6,881 nucleotides of DNA from DASVHS01 sp036001325. GTDB lineage: Bacteria > Acidobacteriota > Thermoanaerobaculia > Gp7-AA8. The stretch covers positions 1-6,881 of the forward strand of contig DASYUK010000054.1 in the NCBI GenBank assembly GCA_036001325.1. Reading direction: 5' to 3'. Positions 1 to 5,185 of this stretch are shown here, in pieces. Made by a program: the position numbers and the translations under genes. The notes below the pieces were generated by a model that saw only the letters and a program-made list of their open reading frames with translations, searched no databases and had not been told where the DNA came from. Positions within the stretch are counted from its first letter, which is position 1, and every line of letters begins with the position of its first letter.

Positions 1-692
1 TAGAGCGGCTTCACCTGGTTCCACAGCCGATCGACTTCCGCGGCGAACGCGTCGGGCGGCATGTCGTACTTCGATCGCCACATCACTCCGGTGTCGTTGT
101 AGCCAAGCTCGCGCGCCCCTTCGTTCATGAGCTGGAAAAAGCGCGTGTACTTCTCGCGCATTTGCGGCGAGACCGTGTGCCATCCGCGCCAGACTTCGAG
201 CAGGCGCGCCGGATCGCGACTCTCGCGCATGATCCGCGTGATGGTGTTGATGTCGAGACATTTGTCCCCGGTCGCTCCCGGGGGACAGTACTTGCCGGCG
301 CCGTACATCGCATCCATCTCGGCGCCGATGCGCGCGAGCTCGGCGGTCTTGATCGGATCTGAAGGTCCAGGCGTCGTCAGCGAGAGCTTGATGAGATCGA
401 GCTTGCGCCGGACATCAAACGGAAGATTCGGTACGTTGTCGAACCTCGCGGCCTTTTTCGCCAGATCGACGCCGAGGTTGATCTGCTGCTCGTTGGCTTT
501 GGCAGCGATGATCTGCGTGTCGTAGGTGATGAAGTTCTCGGCCACCCACGTCGCGCGTTGCTGATCGACGTTGATCGCGGCCAGGCGCGCTTCGGCATCG
601 GCGACGAAACGAGCGGCTTCGTCGGCAGTCGGGGTGGGCTGAGGAGTCACAGCTTGTGCGAGGACCATGCAGAGCAGCAATCCCATTTTCAC
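1..692 (-). CDS. M2-family (ACE-like) zinc metallopeptidase, N-terminal part, runs off left edge
   Basis: The minus-strand frame encodes about 230 residues before the window ends. Near its end it reads GYNDTGVMWRSKYDMPPDAF followed by AAEVDRLWNQVKPL, the pattern I recognise from bacterial peptidyl-dipeptidase A/ACE-like M2 peptidases; CLDINTITRIMRESRD further upstream also fits. Family members cleave dipeptides from peptide C-termini using an HEXXH zinc site, which lies beyond the window and cannot be checked. The N-terminus is a short signal peptide, MKMGLLLCMVLAQA, with probable cleavage after AQA, so the enzyme is probably periplasmic or secreted. I chose GTG at 692 because it supplies the Lys of the signal peptide and lies 8 nt after a TATACT hexamer; ATG at 686 is the alternative. 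No Shine-Dalgarno sequence is visible. The gene is divergent from the one at 792. The family call is firm; the exact start is less so. Confidence 0.9.
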   Translation of the reverse strand, partial: MKMGLLLCMVLAQAVTPQPTPTADEAARFVADAEARLAAINVDQQRATWVAENFITYDTQIIAAKANEQQINLGVDLAKKAARFDNVPNLPFDVRRKLDLIKLSLTTPGPSDPIKTAELARIGAEMDAMYGAGKYCPPGATGDKCLDINTITRIMRESRDPARLLEVWRGWHTVSPQMREKYTRFFQLMNEGARELGYNDTGVMWRSKYDMPPDAFAAEVDRLWNQVKPL

Positions 693-700
693 GGGCGCGA

Positions 701-706
701 AGTATA
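701..706 (-). promoter_or_regulatory. Candidate -10 element for the M2 peptidase gene
   Basis: On the minus strand this reads TATACT, 5 of 6 matches to TATAAT. It ends 8 nt before the GTG at 692, so transcription would begin at or just before the start codon and give a leaderless mRNA. No good -35 hexamer is seen at 16-18 bp spacing, which limits confidence. Confidence 0.4.
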
Positions 707-760
707 TCGAAGCGTGTGACGTTTCCACCCTGTTGACCGTAAAAGAATTGGCGGACGCAC

Positions 761-766
761 TACACT
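761..766 (+). promoter_or_regulatory. Candidate -10 element upstream of the carboxypeptidase-regulatory-like gene
   Basis: TACACT lies 25 nt before the ATG at 792. TTGACC at 733-738 looks like a -35 box but is 22 bp away, too far for a standard sigma-70 promoter. The same hexamer occurs at 6100-6105 before another start codon, which slightly raises its credibility. It would give a short leader containing the Shine-Dalgarno sequence at 783-788. Confidence 0.3.
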
Positions 767-782
767 AGAATGCGCCGCCCAT

Positions 783-788
783 GAGGAG
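783..788 (+). promoter_or_regulatory. Shine-Dalgarno sequence deciding the ATG at 792
   Basis: GAGGAG precedes the ATG; measured from GAGG (783-786) the spacer is 5 nt. An ATG at 781 overlaps this site but meets a TGA at 793 after only four codons, so it is not the start. This is the clearest ribosome binding site in the window. Confidence 0.6.
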
Positions 789-791
789 ACC

Positions 792-1511
792 ATGACCCTT
801 CGTTCCCGTTTCTTTATCAGCGCCATCGTGATCTGTGCGGTATTTGCAGCCGGACCGAAGCGGCGCGCTGTCCCGCCGTCGGGCCCAACGACGCTGGCGA
901 CTCTGACCGGTACCATCACAGACAGCTCGACCGGCGCGCCGGTCGCACAGGTGCAGGTGGTGAGCGGCGGAAAACTCATCACCCGCAGCGACGCGACCGG
1001 CCACTTCACTCTGAAGATGAGCACCGGCCGCGATATCGCGCTCACGTTCAGCCGAGTCGGCTACGAGAGCGTGACGATCGCCGTGAACATCTCCGGCGAT
1101 GCGTCGCGAGCGTTCCAGTTGAAACCGATGGCGACGGTGCGGGTGCGCACGATCACCGGCACGAACTATGACGTCGACACCGACAGCGTCGAGTTTGGCT
1201 ACCTCGCTCCCTTCAGCGGCTACAGCAAGGACACGAAACTGAATCTCTGCAAAGCAGGCGGAACGGCATTCACGCCCGACCGTTCGGAGATTCTTCGCAT
1301 CACCGGACCTGTGCAATTGAATGACGCCGCGTGCTGCAGCAGCGGTGCGATGCCGGCGATCAGTGTCGAGTTGAAAGCCGGCGGCACATCGACGGGCGCC
1401 TTCGTCGACGCCTGTTTCGGCTACAAAGTGGATGTGATCGGTTTCGATCACAAGGCGGCCCAGCCGGTGTACATTCACTTCAGCGACATTTCGGAGATCG
1501 TGTTCCCATAG
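792..1511 (+). CDS. Exported protein with carboxypeptidase-regulatory-like beta-sandwich domain
   Basis: A 239-residue protein. Residues 4-20 (RSRFFISAIVICAVFAA) form a signal peptide followed by a basic stretch, PKRRAVPPS, so it is probably exported. Residues about 35-102 match the carboxypeptidase-regulatory-like (CarboxypepD_reg/Cna-B-like) fold: LTGTITDSSTGAPVAQVQV, then GHFTLKM and ALTFSRVGYESVTIAV. These domains are non-enzymatic beta-sandwiches common in secreted and outer-membrane proteins. The remaining part, about 110-239, is not recognised. It holds four cysteines in LNLCKAGG, AACCSSGA and VDACFGYK, plausible for disulphides in an exported protein. No hydrolase motif is visible, so I give it no enzymatic role. 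Start ATG is supported by GAGGAG. The next gene follows after 9 bp, suggesting co-transcription, though no functional link to an aldehyde dehydrogenase is evident. Confidence 0.8.
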   Translation: MTLRSRFFISAIVICAVFAAGPKRRAVPPSGPTTLATLTGTITDSSTGAPVAQVQVVSGGKLITRSDATGHFTLKMSTGRDIALTFSRVGYESVTIAVNISGDASRAFQLKPMATVRVRTITGTNYDVDTDSVEFGYLAPFSGYSKDTKLNLCKAGGTAFTPDRSEILRITGPVQLNDAACCSSGAMPAISVELKAGGTSTGAFVDACFGYKVDVIGFDHKAAQPVYIHFSDISEIVFP

Positions 1512-1520
1512 AATCTGGGG

Positions 1521-2924
1521 GTGGTCAGCGTTCCGGCTGCCGCTTTTTCCCTCGATCGGATCTACGAAGCGCAACGGCAAAACCGCGAGCAAGTCGCCGC
1601 GTCGACGGCCGGTGAACGTCGAGAGAAGTTGCTGCGCATCGAGCGGGCAATGATGGCGCGGCGCGACGAGATTCGCGCCGCGATGTGGGACGATTATCGC
1701 AAGCCCGCCGCGGAAGTCGATCTCTCCGAGATCTACGCCGTGGTTGGCGAAGCGCGTCACGCGGCGCGACACATCCGCCGCTGGACGGCTCCGCACCGAG
1801 CGCACGCGCCTCTCGCGCTCCTCGGATCGTCGTCGCGCATCGTCTACGAGGCGAAGGGAGTCGTTCTCATCATCTCGCCGTGGAACTTCCCTTTCAATCT
1901 CAGCCTCGGTCCTCTCGTCTCGGCGGTTGCGGCGGGCAATTGCGTGATACTCAAACCGAGCGAGATGACGCCGCATTCGAGTGCGTGCATCAAGCGCATC
2001 GTGAACGATCTCTTCGATGACAGTGAAGTCGCCGTGATCGAAGGTGACGCGCGCGTTGCGGAAGCGCTGCTGCGGAAGAAGTTCGATCACATCTTCTTCA
2101 CCGGAAGTCCGGCGGTGGGAAAGATCGTCATGAAAGCGGCCGCTGAGCATCTGACACCGGTCACGCTCGAGCTGGGCGGGAAATCGCCGGTGATCGTCGA
2201 TCGCACAGCCGATCTCGACGAAGCGGCGAAGAAGATCGCCTGGGGCAAATTCTTCAATAGCGGTCAGGTCTGCATCGCGCCCGACTATCTGCTCGTCGAC
2301 GAGTCGGTGCGAATACCGTTCGTCGAGAAACTGCTCGGCGCGATCCGGTCGATGGAGGCGGAGGGCTCGCGCGGCGTGATCGTCAACGAGCGTCATGCCG
2401 CTCGCATCCGCAAGCTGTACGACTCCGCGGTCGCCGGCGGAGCGGAGCTGATCGCCGGCGGTTTATTCGGAAGCGACGCGCGAGCGATCGCGCCGACGGT
2501 GCTGGCGAATGTGAGCGCCGACTCGCCCGTCATGCAGGAAGAGATCTTCGGGCCGCTGCTGCCGATGCTCACGTACAGTTCGCTCGATGAAGCGATTCAC
2601 TTCATCAACGATCGCGAGAAACCGCTGGTCTCGTATCTCTTCAGCCGCAGCCGCCGCGTGATTCGTCACGTGCTGTCGCGCACCACGGCCGGGGCCACGG
2701 TCATCAATCACACGCTCATTCATTTCTTTCAGCTCAATCTGCCGTTCGGCGGAGTGGGGCAGTCGGGCATCGGAAAAGGTCATGGATTTTTCGGTTTCCA
2801 GACGTTCTCGAATGCGCGCGCGGTGCTCGAGCAGCGGACGCGTCTCAGTCCGATCGAGCTGATGTTCCCGCCGTACACGAAGTTCAAGCAGAAGCTGATC
2901 GACATCACGCTGAAGTATTTCTAA
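1521..2924 (+). CDS. Aldehyde dehydrogenase, class-3 / coniferyl-aldehyde-dehydrogenase-like
   Basis: A 467-residue protein that oxidises an aldehyde to the acid with NAD(P)+. The family's landmarks are all present: PWNFPFNLSLGPL (Asn122, oxyanion), ILKPSEMTP (Lys145, cofactor), FFTGSPAVGK (193-201), TLELGGKSP (Glu217, general base), FNSGQVCIAPDY (Cys251, nucleophile), MQEEIFGPLLP (Glu341, ribose contact) and NLPFGGVGQSGIGKGHGFFG near the C-terminus. The length and the C-terminal region ending PPYTKFKQKL resemble class-3 enzymes acting on fatty or aromatic aldehydes; the actual substrate cannot be read from sequence. No signal peptide or clear C-terminal membrane anchor is seen, so it is probably cytoplasmic. 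The start is GTG at 1521, 9 bp after the previous stop and directly after GGGG, an unusually tight ribosome binding site. No better start exists before the conserved region. It converges on the transposase unit, with only 11 bp between its stop and the left repeat. Confidence 0.93.
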   Translation: MVSVPAAAFSLDRIYEAQRQNREQVAASTAGERREKLLRIERAMMARRDEIRAAMWDDYRKPAAEVDLSEIYAVVGEARHAARHIRRWTAPHRAHAPLALLGSSSRIVYEAKGVVLIISPWNFPFNLSLGPLVSAVAAGNCVILKPSEMTPHSSACIKRIVNDLFDDSEVAVIEGDARVAEALLRKKFDHIFFTGSPAVGKIVMKAAAEHLTPVTLELGGKSPVIVDRTADLDEAAKKIAWGKFFNSGQVCIAPDYLLVDESVRIPFVEKLLGAIRSMEAEGSRGVIVNERHAARIRKLYDSAVAGGAELIAGGLFGSDARAIAPTVLANVSADSPVMQEEIFGPLLPMLTYSSLDEAIHFINDREKPLVSYLFSRSRRVIRHVLSRTTAGATVINHTLIHFFQLNLPFGGVGQSGIGKGHGFFGFQTFSNARAVLEQRTRLSPIELMFPPYTKFKQKLIDITLKYF

Positions 2925-2935
2925 CGAGGCGATGT

Positions 2936-2968
2936 AGCTCAGTGGGGCGCCGGTGTCCTCACCGGCGC
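2936..2968 (+). repeat. Left REP-like terminal repeat with hairpin
   Basis: The repeat begins AGCTCAGTGGG and continues into a hairpin at 2947-2968 with arms GCGCCGGTG and CACCGGCGC and loop TCCT. With the preceding bases the head reads GTAG at 2934-2937, the tetranucleotide typically found beside REP hairpins. The TGA stop of the transposase (2941-2939, minus) lies inside it. No T-run follows the hairpin, so it is not a classical intrinsic terminator, but it could slow polymerase between the convergent aldehyde dehydrogenase and transposase genes. Confidence 0.8.
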
Positions 2969-3457
2969 AGGCAATTTCCCTTCCACCCACCATCGCCAAA
3001 CCCACGGGTATTCGTCAACACTGCGGACGAGTCCCGCTCGAACTGGATTCGCGGCGACGTATTCGCACTTCGCGCGCAGGTCTTCGTCCGATCGAACCGC
3101 GCGGTCGAAGTATTCGCGCTGCCAGGTTGTGCCGCGACCGATTCGCCGCGACGATGTGCTCTTGATGAGCTTCATCGTTGCGGGTAGCGTCGTCTGATCG
3201 TACAACGTGAAGATCAGATGAACGTGGTCGGGCATGATGACTGCGGTATGCAGGAAGTACGAATGATGGTGGCCGCACAGACATGACGCTAGAGCTGCGT
3301 CGCGAGCAGACGGAGTCAGTACTCGCCGCTGATCGGAACAGAATGTAACGAAGTAGGTCTTCCCGACCTTTTGAAGATGCGGGAGATCGCGTCGCCAGGC
3401 GAATGTGTCTGAACCGATCGACACATCGCGATTCTCCCTCGGTCCTTTTGACTCCAC
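2939..3457 (-). CDS. REP-associated tyrosine transposase (RAYT, Y1/HUH family)
   Basis: A 172-residue protein with the single-strand transposase core. YFVTFCSDQRRVL (35-47) is the first strand, MPDHVHLIF (75-83) carries the metal-binding His78-x-His80, and WQREYFDRAVRS (112-123) carries the probable catalytic Tyr116. It ends with YVAANPVRAGLV (133-144) and the WVWRWW region. RAYTs nick and rejoin REP hairpin DNA. The domain looks full length without a frameshift, so it may be active. GTG at 3457 is the first start after an in-frame stop; it directly follows the TGA of atl (3460-3458), so translation is probably coupled to atl. A GTG at residue 12 is an alternative. The last nine residues, APVRTPAPH, are encoded by the left repeat, which also provides the stop. 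Confidence 0.88.
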   Translation of the reverse strand: MESKGPRENRDVSIGSDTFAWRRDLPHLQKVGKTYFVTFCSDQRRVLTPSARDAALASCLCGHHHSYFLHTAVIMPDHVHLIFTLYDQTTLPATMKLIKSTSSRRIGRGTTWQREYFDRAVRSDEDLRAKCEYVAANPVRAGLVRSVDEYPWVWRWWVEGKLPAPVRTPAPH

Positions 3458-3832
3458 TCATCGTGGAGACCGCGCCGGTGGGGACACCGGCGCCCCACTG
3501 AGCTTCCAACGATACTTTTTCAAATCGATTCGGCCGCGCCGATCGAACTTCACACCTTCCGCCTCCAACAGATTTCGTTGCAATTCATCTGAATCGCCGC
3601 TCGACCGCGCGCTCACCTCGCCGCGCGCGTTGACAACGCGATGCCAGGGAATGTCGATGCCGGGAGGGAGGGCGTGCAGCGCATAGCCGATCTGACGCGC
3701 GTGACCCTCGAGTCCGGCAAGCTCGGCAATCTGTCCGTACGTGGCTACGCGGCCGCGGGGAATTTGTCGGACGATCTCATAGATTCGTAAGTAGTTATTG
3801 CGCATTGAAGAAGTGCACAGATTCTTGTTCAC
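3458..3832 (-). CDS. Alkyltransferase-like protein (ATL), DNA alkylation-damage sensor
   Basis: A 124-residue protein matching the DNA-binding domain of O6-methylguanine-DNA methyltransferases: YEIVRQIPRGRVATYGQIAE (18-37), ARQIGYALHALP (45-56) with the arginine finger and recognition helix, and PWHRVVNARGEVS. In true methyltransferases the active site is PCHRV; here it is PWHRV, with Trp for Cys, so it cannot accept alkyl groups. This marks it as an ATL, a family known to bind O6-alkylguanine and hand the lesion to nucleotide excision repair. The fold should end near DLKKYRWK; the last 14 residues or so, LSGAPVSPPARSPR, come from the right repeat of the transposase unit and its junction. GTG at 3832 is the outermost start; ATG at 3805 (residue 10) begins closer to the conserved region and may be the real one. 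The gene is divergent from ku. Confidence 0.88.
   Translation of the reverse strand: MNKNLCTSSMRNNYLRIYEIVRQIPRGRVATYGQIAELAGLEGHARQIGYALHALPPGIDIPWHRVVNARGEVSARSSGDSDELQRNLLEAEGVKFDRRGRIDLKKYRWKLSGAPVSPPARSPR
3472..3504 (-). repeat. Right REP-like terminal repeat with hairpin
   Basis: This is the inverted partner of 2936-2968, differing only in the loop (TCCC instead of TCCT read from the outside). Stem arms are at 3472-3480 and 3485-3493. On its outer side the head reads GAAG rather than GTAG. It is translated in the atl frame as the sequence around SGAPVSPPAR, so the repeat lies within the annotated end of that gene. Confidence 0.8.
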
Positions 3833-3853
3833 CCACTCTACGTAATGTAGACT
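3825..3853 (+). promoter_or_regulatory. Candidate sigma-70-type promoter for ku
   Basis: TTGTTC (3825-3830) and TAGACT (3848-3853) are separated by exactly 17 bp. Transcription would begin near 3860, about 4 nt before the ku ATG at 3864, so the mRNA would be almost leaderless. AAGG at 3856-3859 could act as a ribosome binding site only if transcription starts further upstream. The promoter overlaps the 5' end of atl. Confidence 0.5.
3837..3851. promoter_or_regulatory. Inverted repeat in the atl-ku divergent promoter, possible operator
   Basis: TCTAC (3837-3841) and GTAGA (3847-3851) are a perfect 5-bp inverted pair with a 5-bp spacer. They overlap the ku -10 hexamer and the minus-strand TACATT (3849-3844) that could serve atl. 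A regulator bound here would affect both repair genes. Short palindromes arise by chance, so this is suggestive only. Confidence 0.3.
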
Positions 3854-3863
3854 CTAAGGTCCT

Positions 3864-4727
3864 ATGGCAAGAGCATTTGCGTCAGGTCAGATCGCGTTCG
3901 GGCTCGTCTCGATCCCGGTCAAACTCTTCTCCGCCACCGAAGCTTCCGAGCGGATCAGCTTCAACATGATCCATGAGGAATGCGGCAGCCGCATCCAGCA
4001 GCAACTCTTCTGTCCCAAAGACGAACGGACGATCGAGCGCTCCGAAGTCGTCAAAGGATTCGAGTTTGCGAAGGGGCAGTATGTCCTCTTCACGGAGGAG
4101 GAGTTGAAGGCGCTGGAGGAGAAGGCGACGCAGCAGATCGACATCGTCGAGTTTCTCCCCAGCAGCGAGATCGATCCGATCTATTTTCAGAAGGCGAACT
4201 ACATCGCGCCCGATCGCGGCGGCGATCGCGCCTATACGCTGCTCGCGAAAGCTCTCGAGCAGACAGGCCGATGGGCTCTCGCAAAATATGCGGCGCGCGG
4301 CAAGCAGTACCTCGTCGTGATTCGCCCGTTGGGCAAGGGACTCGTGATGCAGCAGCTCTTCTATCCGAACGAGATCCGTTCGATGGAAGAGCTCGAGCTC
4401 GGCGAAGCGGTGATCAAGGACACCGAGCTGAAGATGGCCGTGCAACTCGCCGAGATGGGCGCCGCGGAAGAGTTCCATCCCGAGAACTATCGCGACGAAG
4501 TGCAGGAGCGCATCCGCGGGCTGATCCAGAAGAAGATCGAGGGCGAAGAGATCACCAACGCCGAAGCGGAAGAGCCGCGCGCGCAGGTCATCGATCTGAT
4601 GGACGCGCTTCGCAAGAGCCTCGGCAACGCGCCGAAGGCGAAGCTGCAGATCCAGGCGGAAGCGAAGAGGAAGCCGGCGAAGGCGGCGCCGCGGGCGGCG
4701 AACGCGTCTCGATCTCGGGCTCGTTAG
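3864..4727 (+). CDS. ku: Ku homodimer protein for non-homologous end joining
   Basis: A 287-residue bacterial Ku, the usual length. It opens with MARAFASGQIAFGLVSIPVK and continues SFNMIHEECGSRIQQQLFC (residues 32-50), VVKGFEFAKGQYVLFTEEEL (62-81) and FYPNEIRSMEEL (166-177), all typical of the DNA-encircling core. The conserved VIDLMDALRKSL (242-253) is the minimal C-terminal segment, which in this family takes part in recruiting the ligase LigD. A Lys/Arg/Ala-rich tail (259-287) likely binds DNA. Ku dimers thread onto double-strand ends and bring LigD; no ligD is in the window. The ATG at 3864 is well supported by conservation from residue 1. It is divergent from atl, giving a repair gene pair. 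Its stop lies only 8 bp before the four-helix-bundle element. Confidence 0.96.
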   Translation: MARAFASGQIAFGLVSIPVKLFSATEASERISFNMIHEECGSRIQQQLFCPKDERTIERSEVVKGFEFAKGQYVLFTEEELKALEEKATQQIDIVEFLPSSEIDPIYFQKANYIAPDRGGDRAYTLLAKALEQTGRWALAKYAARGKQYLVVIRPLGKGLVMQQLFYPNEIRSMEELELGEAVIKDTELKMAVQLAEMGAAEEFHPENYRDEVQERIRGLIQKKIEGEEITNAEAEEPRAQVIDLMDALRKSLGNAPKAKLQIQAEAKRKPAKAAPRAANASRSRAR

Positions 4728-5133
4728 GTTCGATAGGTCGTGGGTCGTGGGTCGTAGGTACCGGGGGCTTTTTGGCTTGTCGGTTCAAGTAGCGTATTAG
4801 CGCGTTGATCTTTCTTACGACTTCTTCCGCGTCCGCGATGAGCTTTCCGACGTGTTCTTCCGATAGAAACTTTCGACGACCGGCGAAGAGAATGTGCGTT
4901 TGCAGTTCGAGTGCAGACCCCCGCGCATGACGAACGAACTGGCGGTATTCACGTATCGACCAACGACCCTTCCCTTCCGCGATGTTCGCCGGAACTGAGA
5001 GCGCAGCCCTTCGCATCTGTACATTCAGCACGAAGCGTTCTGATGCGGGTAGCAACTCGGCCGCGTCGTAAGCGCGGTCAGCCAGGTCCATCGCGAGCTG
5101 CCAAACCACAAGGTTTCGAAAATCGCTGTTCAC
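4588..5133 (-). CDS. Four-helix-bundle protein, 23S rRNA intervening-sequence (S23/IVP) family, with read-through tail
   Basis: Residues 1-120 of 181 match the four-helix-bundle family first known from 23S rRNA intervening sequences and related to the Avd accessory protein of diversity-generating retroelements. Hallmarks are DFRNLVVWQLAMDLADRAYD (4-23), QMRRAALSVPANIAEGKGR (39-57), REYRQFVRHARGSALELQTH (61-80) and VVRKINALIRYLNRQ (105-119). The family forms oligomers with a basic surface and is suspected to bind nucleic acid; its role in these elements is not established. The usual length is near 115-130 residues. Here no stop follows helix 4: the frame continues through the left heptamer array (PPVPTTHDPRP) and then antisense to ku for 140 bp, ending at 4588. 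GTG at 5133 is chosen because it lies just before the conserved DFRNL; the frame is also open upstream through the right array to a GTG at 5274. No convincing ribosome binding site is seen; GAGG is 12 nt away. Confidence 0.8.
   Translation of the reverse strand: MNSDFRNLVVWQLAMDLADRAYDAAELLPASERFVLNVQMRRAALSVPANIAEGKGRWSIREYRQFVRHARGSALELQTHILFAGRRKFLSEEHVGKLIADAEEVVRKINALIRYLNRQAKKPPVPTTHDPRPIEPNEPEIETRSPPAAPPSPASSSLPPGSAASPSARCRGSCEARPSDR
4736..4769 (+). repeat. Left heptamer array and inverted end of the four-helix-bundle unit
   Basis: After GG come TCGTGGG (4738-4744), TCGTGGG (4745-4751) and TCGTAGG (4752-4758), then TACCGGGGGCT (4759-4769). The array starts 8 bp past the ku stop. The preceding TCGTTAGG and TTCGATAGG resemble degenerate units, so the array may once have extended into the ku stop codon. 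Confidence 0.9.
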
Positions 5134-5185
5134 AAGATGTATGTACCTCGGAAAGCTCACAACAAATCGATTATCTACACGCTGT

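Larger units (their letters stand above)
2936..3504. mobile_element. REP/RAYT unit: HUH transposase between 33-bp inverted hairpin repeats
   Basis: A 569-bp unit bounded by two near-identical 33-bp repeats in inverted orientation (2936-2968 and 3472-3504, 32 of 33 identical). Each contains a perfect 9-bp stem with a 4-nt loop. The single gene inside encodes a Y1-type HUH transposase. RAYT transposases flanked by REP hairpins in inverted pairs are an established architecture in bacteria, so the reading is strong. The element ends inside the atl coding region on the right and 11 bp after the aldehyde dehydrogenase stop on the left. No target duplication is evident, as expected for HUH single-strand chemistry. 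Confidence 0.8.

Noticed and set aside
733..766. TTGACC...TACACT as a normal sigma-70 promoter
   Set aside because: The spacing is 22 bp, outside the usual 16-18; only the -10-like hexamer was kept, at low confidence.
765..2396. Long minus-strand open frame of 543 codons opposite the exported protein and aldehyde dehydrogenase
   Set aside because: It is an Arg/Asp/His-rich antisense shadow with no recognisable domain, opposite a fully conserved enzyme; high GC produces such frames.
2947..2968. Intrinsic terminator after the aldehyde dehydrogenase gene
   Set aside because: The stem is strong but is not followed by a T-run on either strand, and it belongs to the terminal repeat of the transposase unit.
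2926..2999. tRNA gene beginning at GAGGCGATGTAGCTCAGTGG
   Set aside because: Only the D-arm-like motif is present; there is no anticodon arm, T-arm or matching acceptor 3' strand.
2463..3005. Minus-strand open frame across the aldehyde dehydrogenase end and transposase end
   Set aside because: Antisense to conserved motifs, composition of a shadow frame, no domain.
3015..3509. Alternative minus frame with an ATG at 3461 overlapping the atl stop
   Set aside because: The HUH and Tyr motifs lie in the other frame; this frame gives Ser/Arg-rich low-information sequence.
3458..3832. Active O6-methylguanine-DNA methyltransferase
   Set aside because: The acceptor Cys of PCHRV is Trp (PWHRV), so it cannot transfer alkyl groups and fits the ATL class.
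4736..4769. CRISPR-like array
   Set aside because: Units are 7 bp and directly tandem without spacers, and there are no cas genes.
3980..4792. Second plus-strand frame inside ku
   Set aside because: Arg/Asp-rich shadow of ku, whose own frame is conserved throughout.
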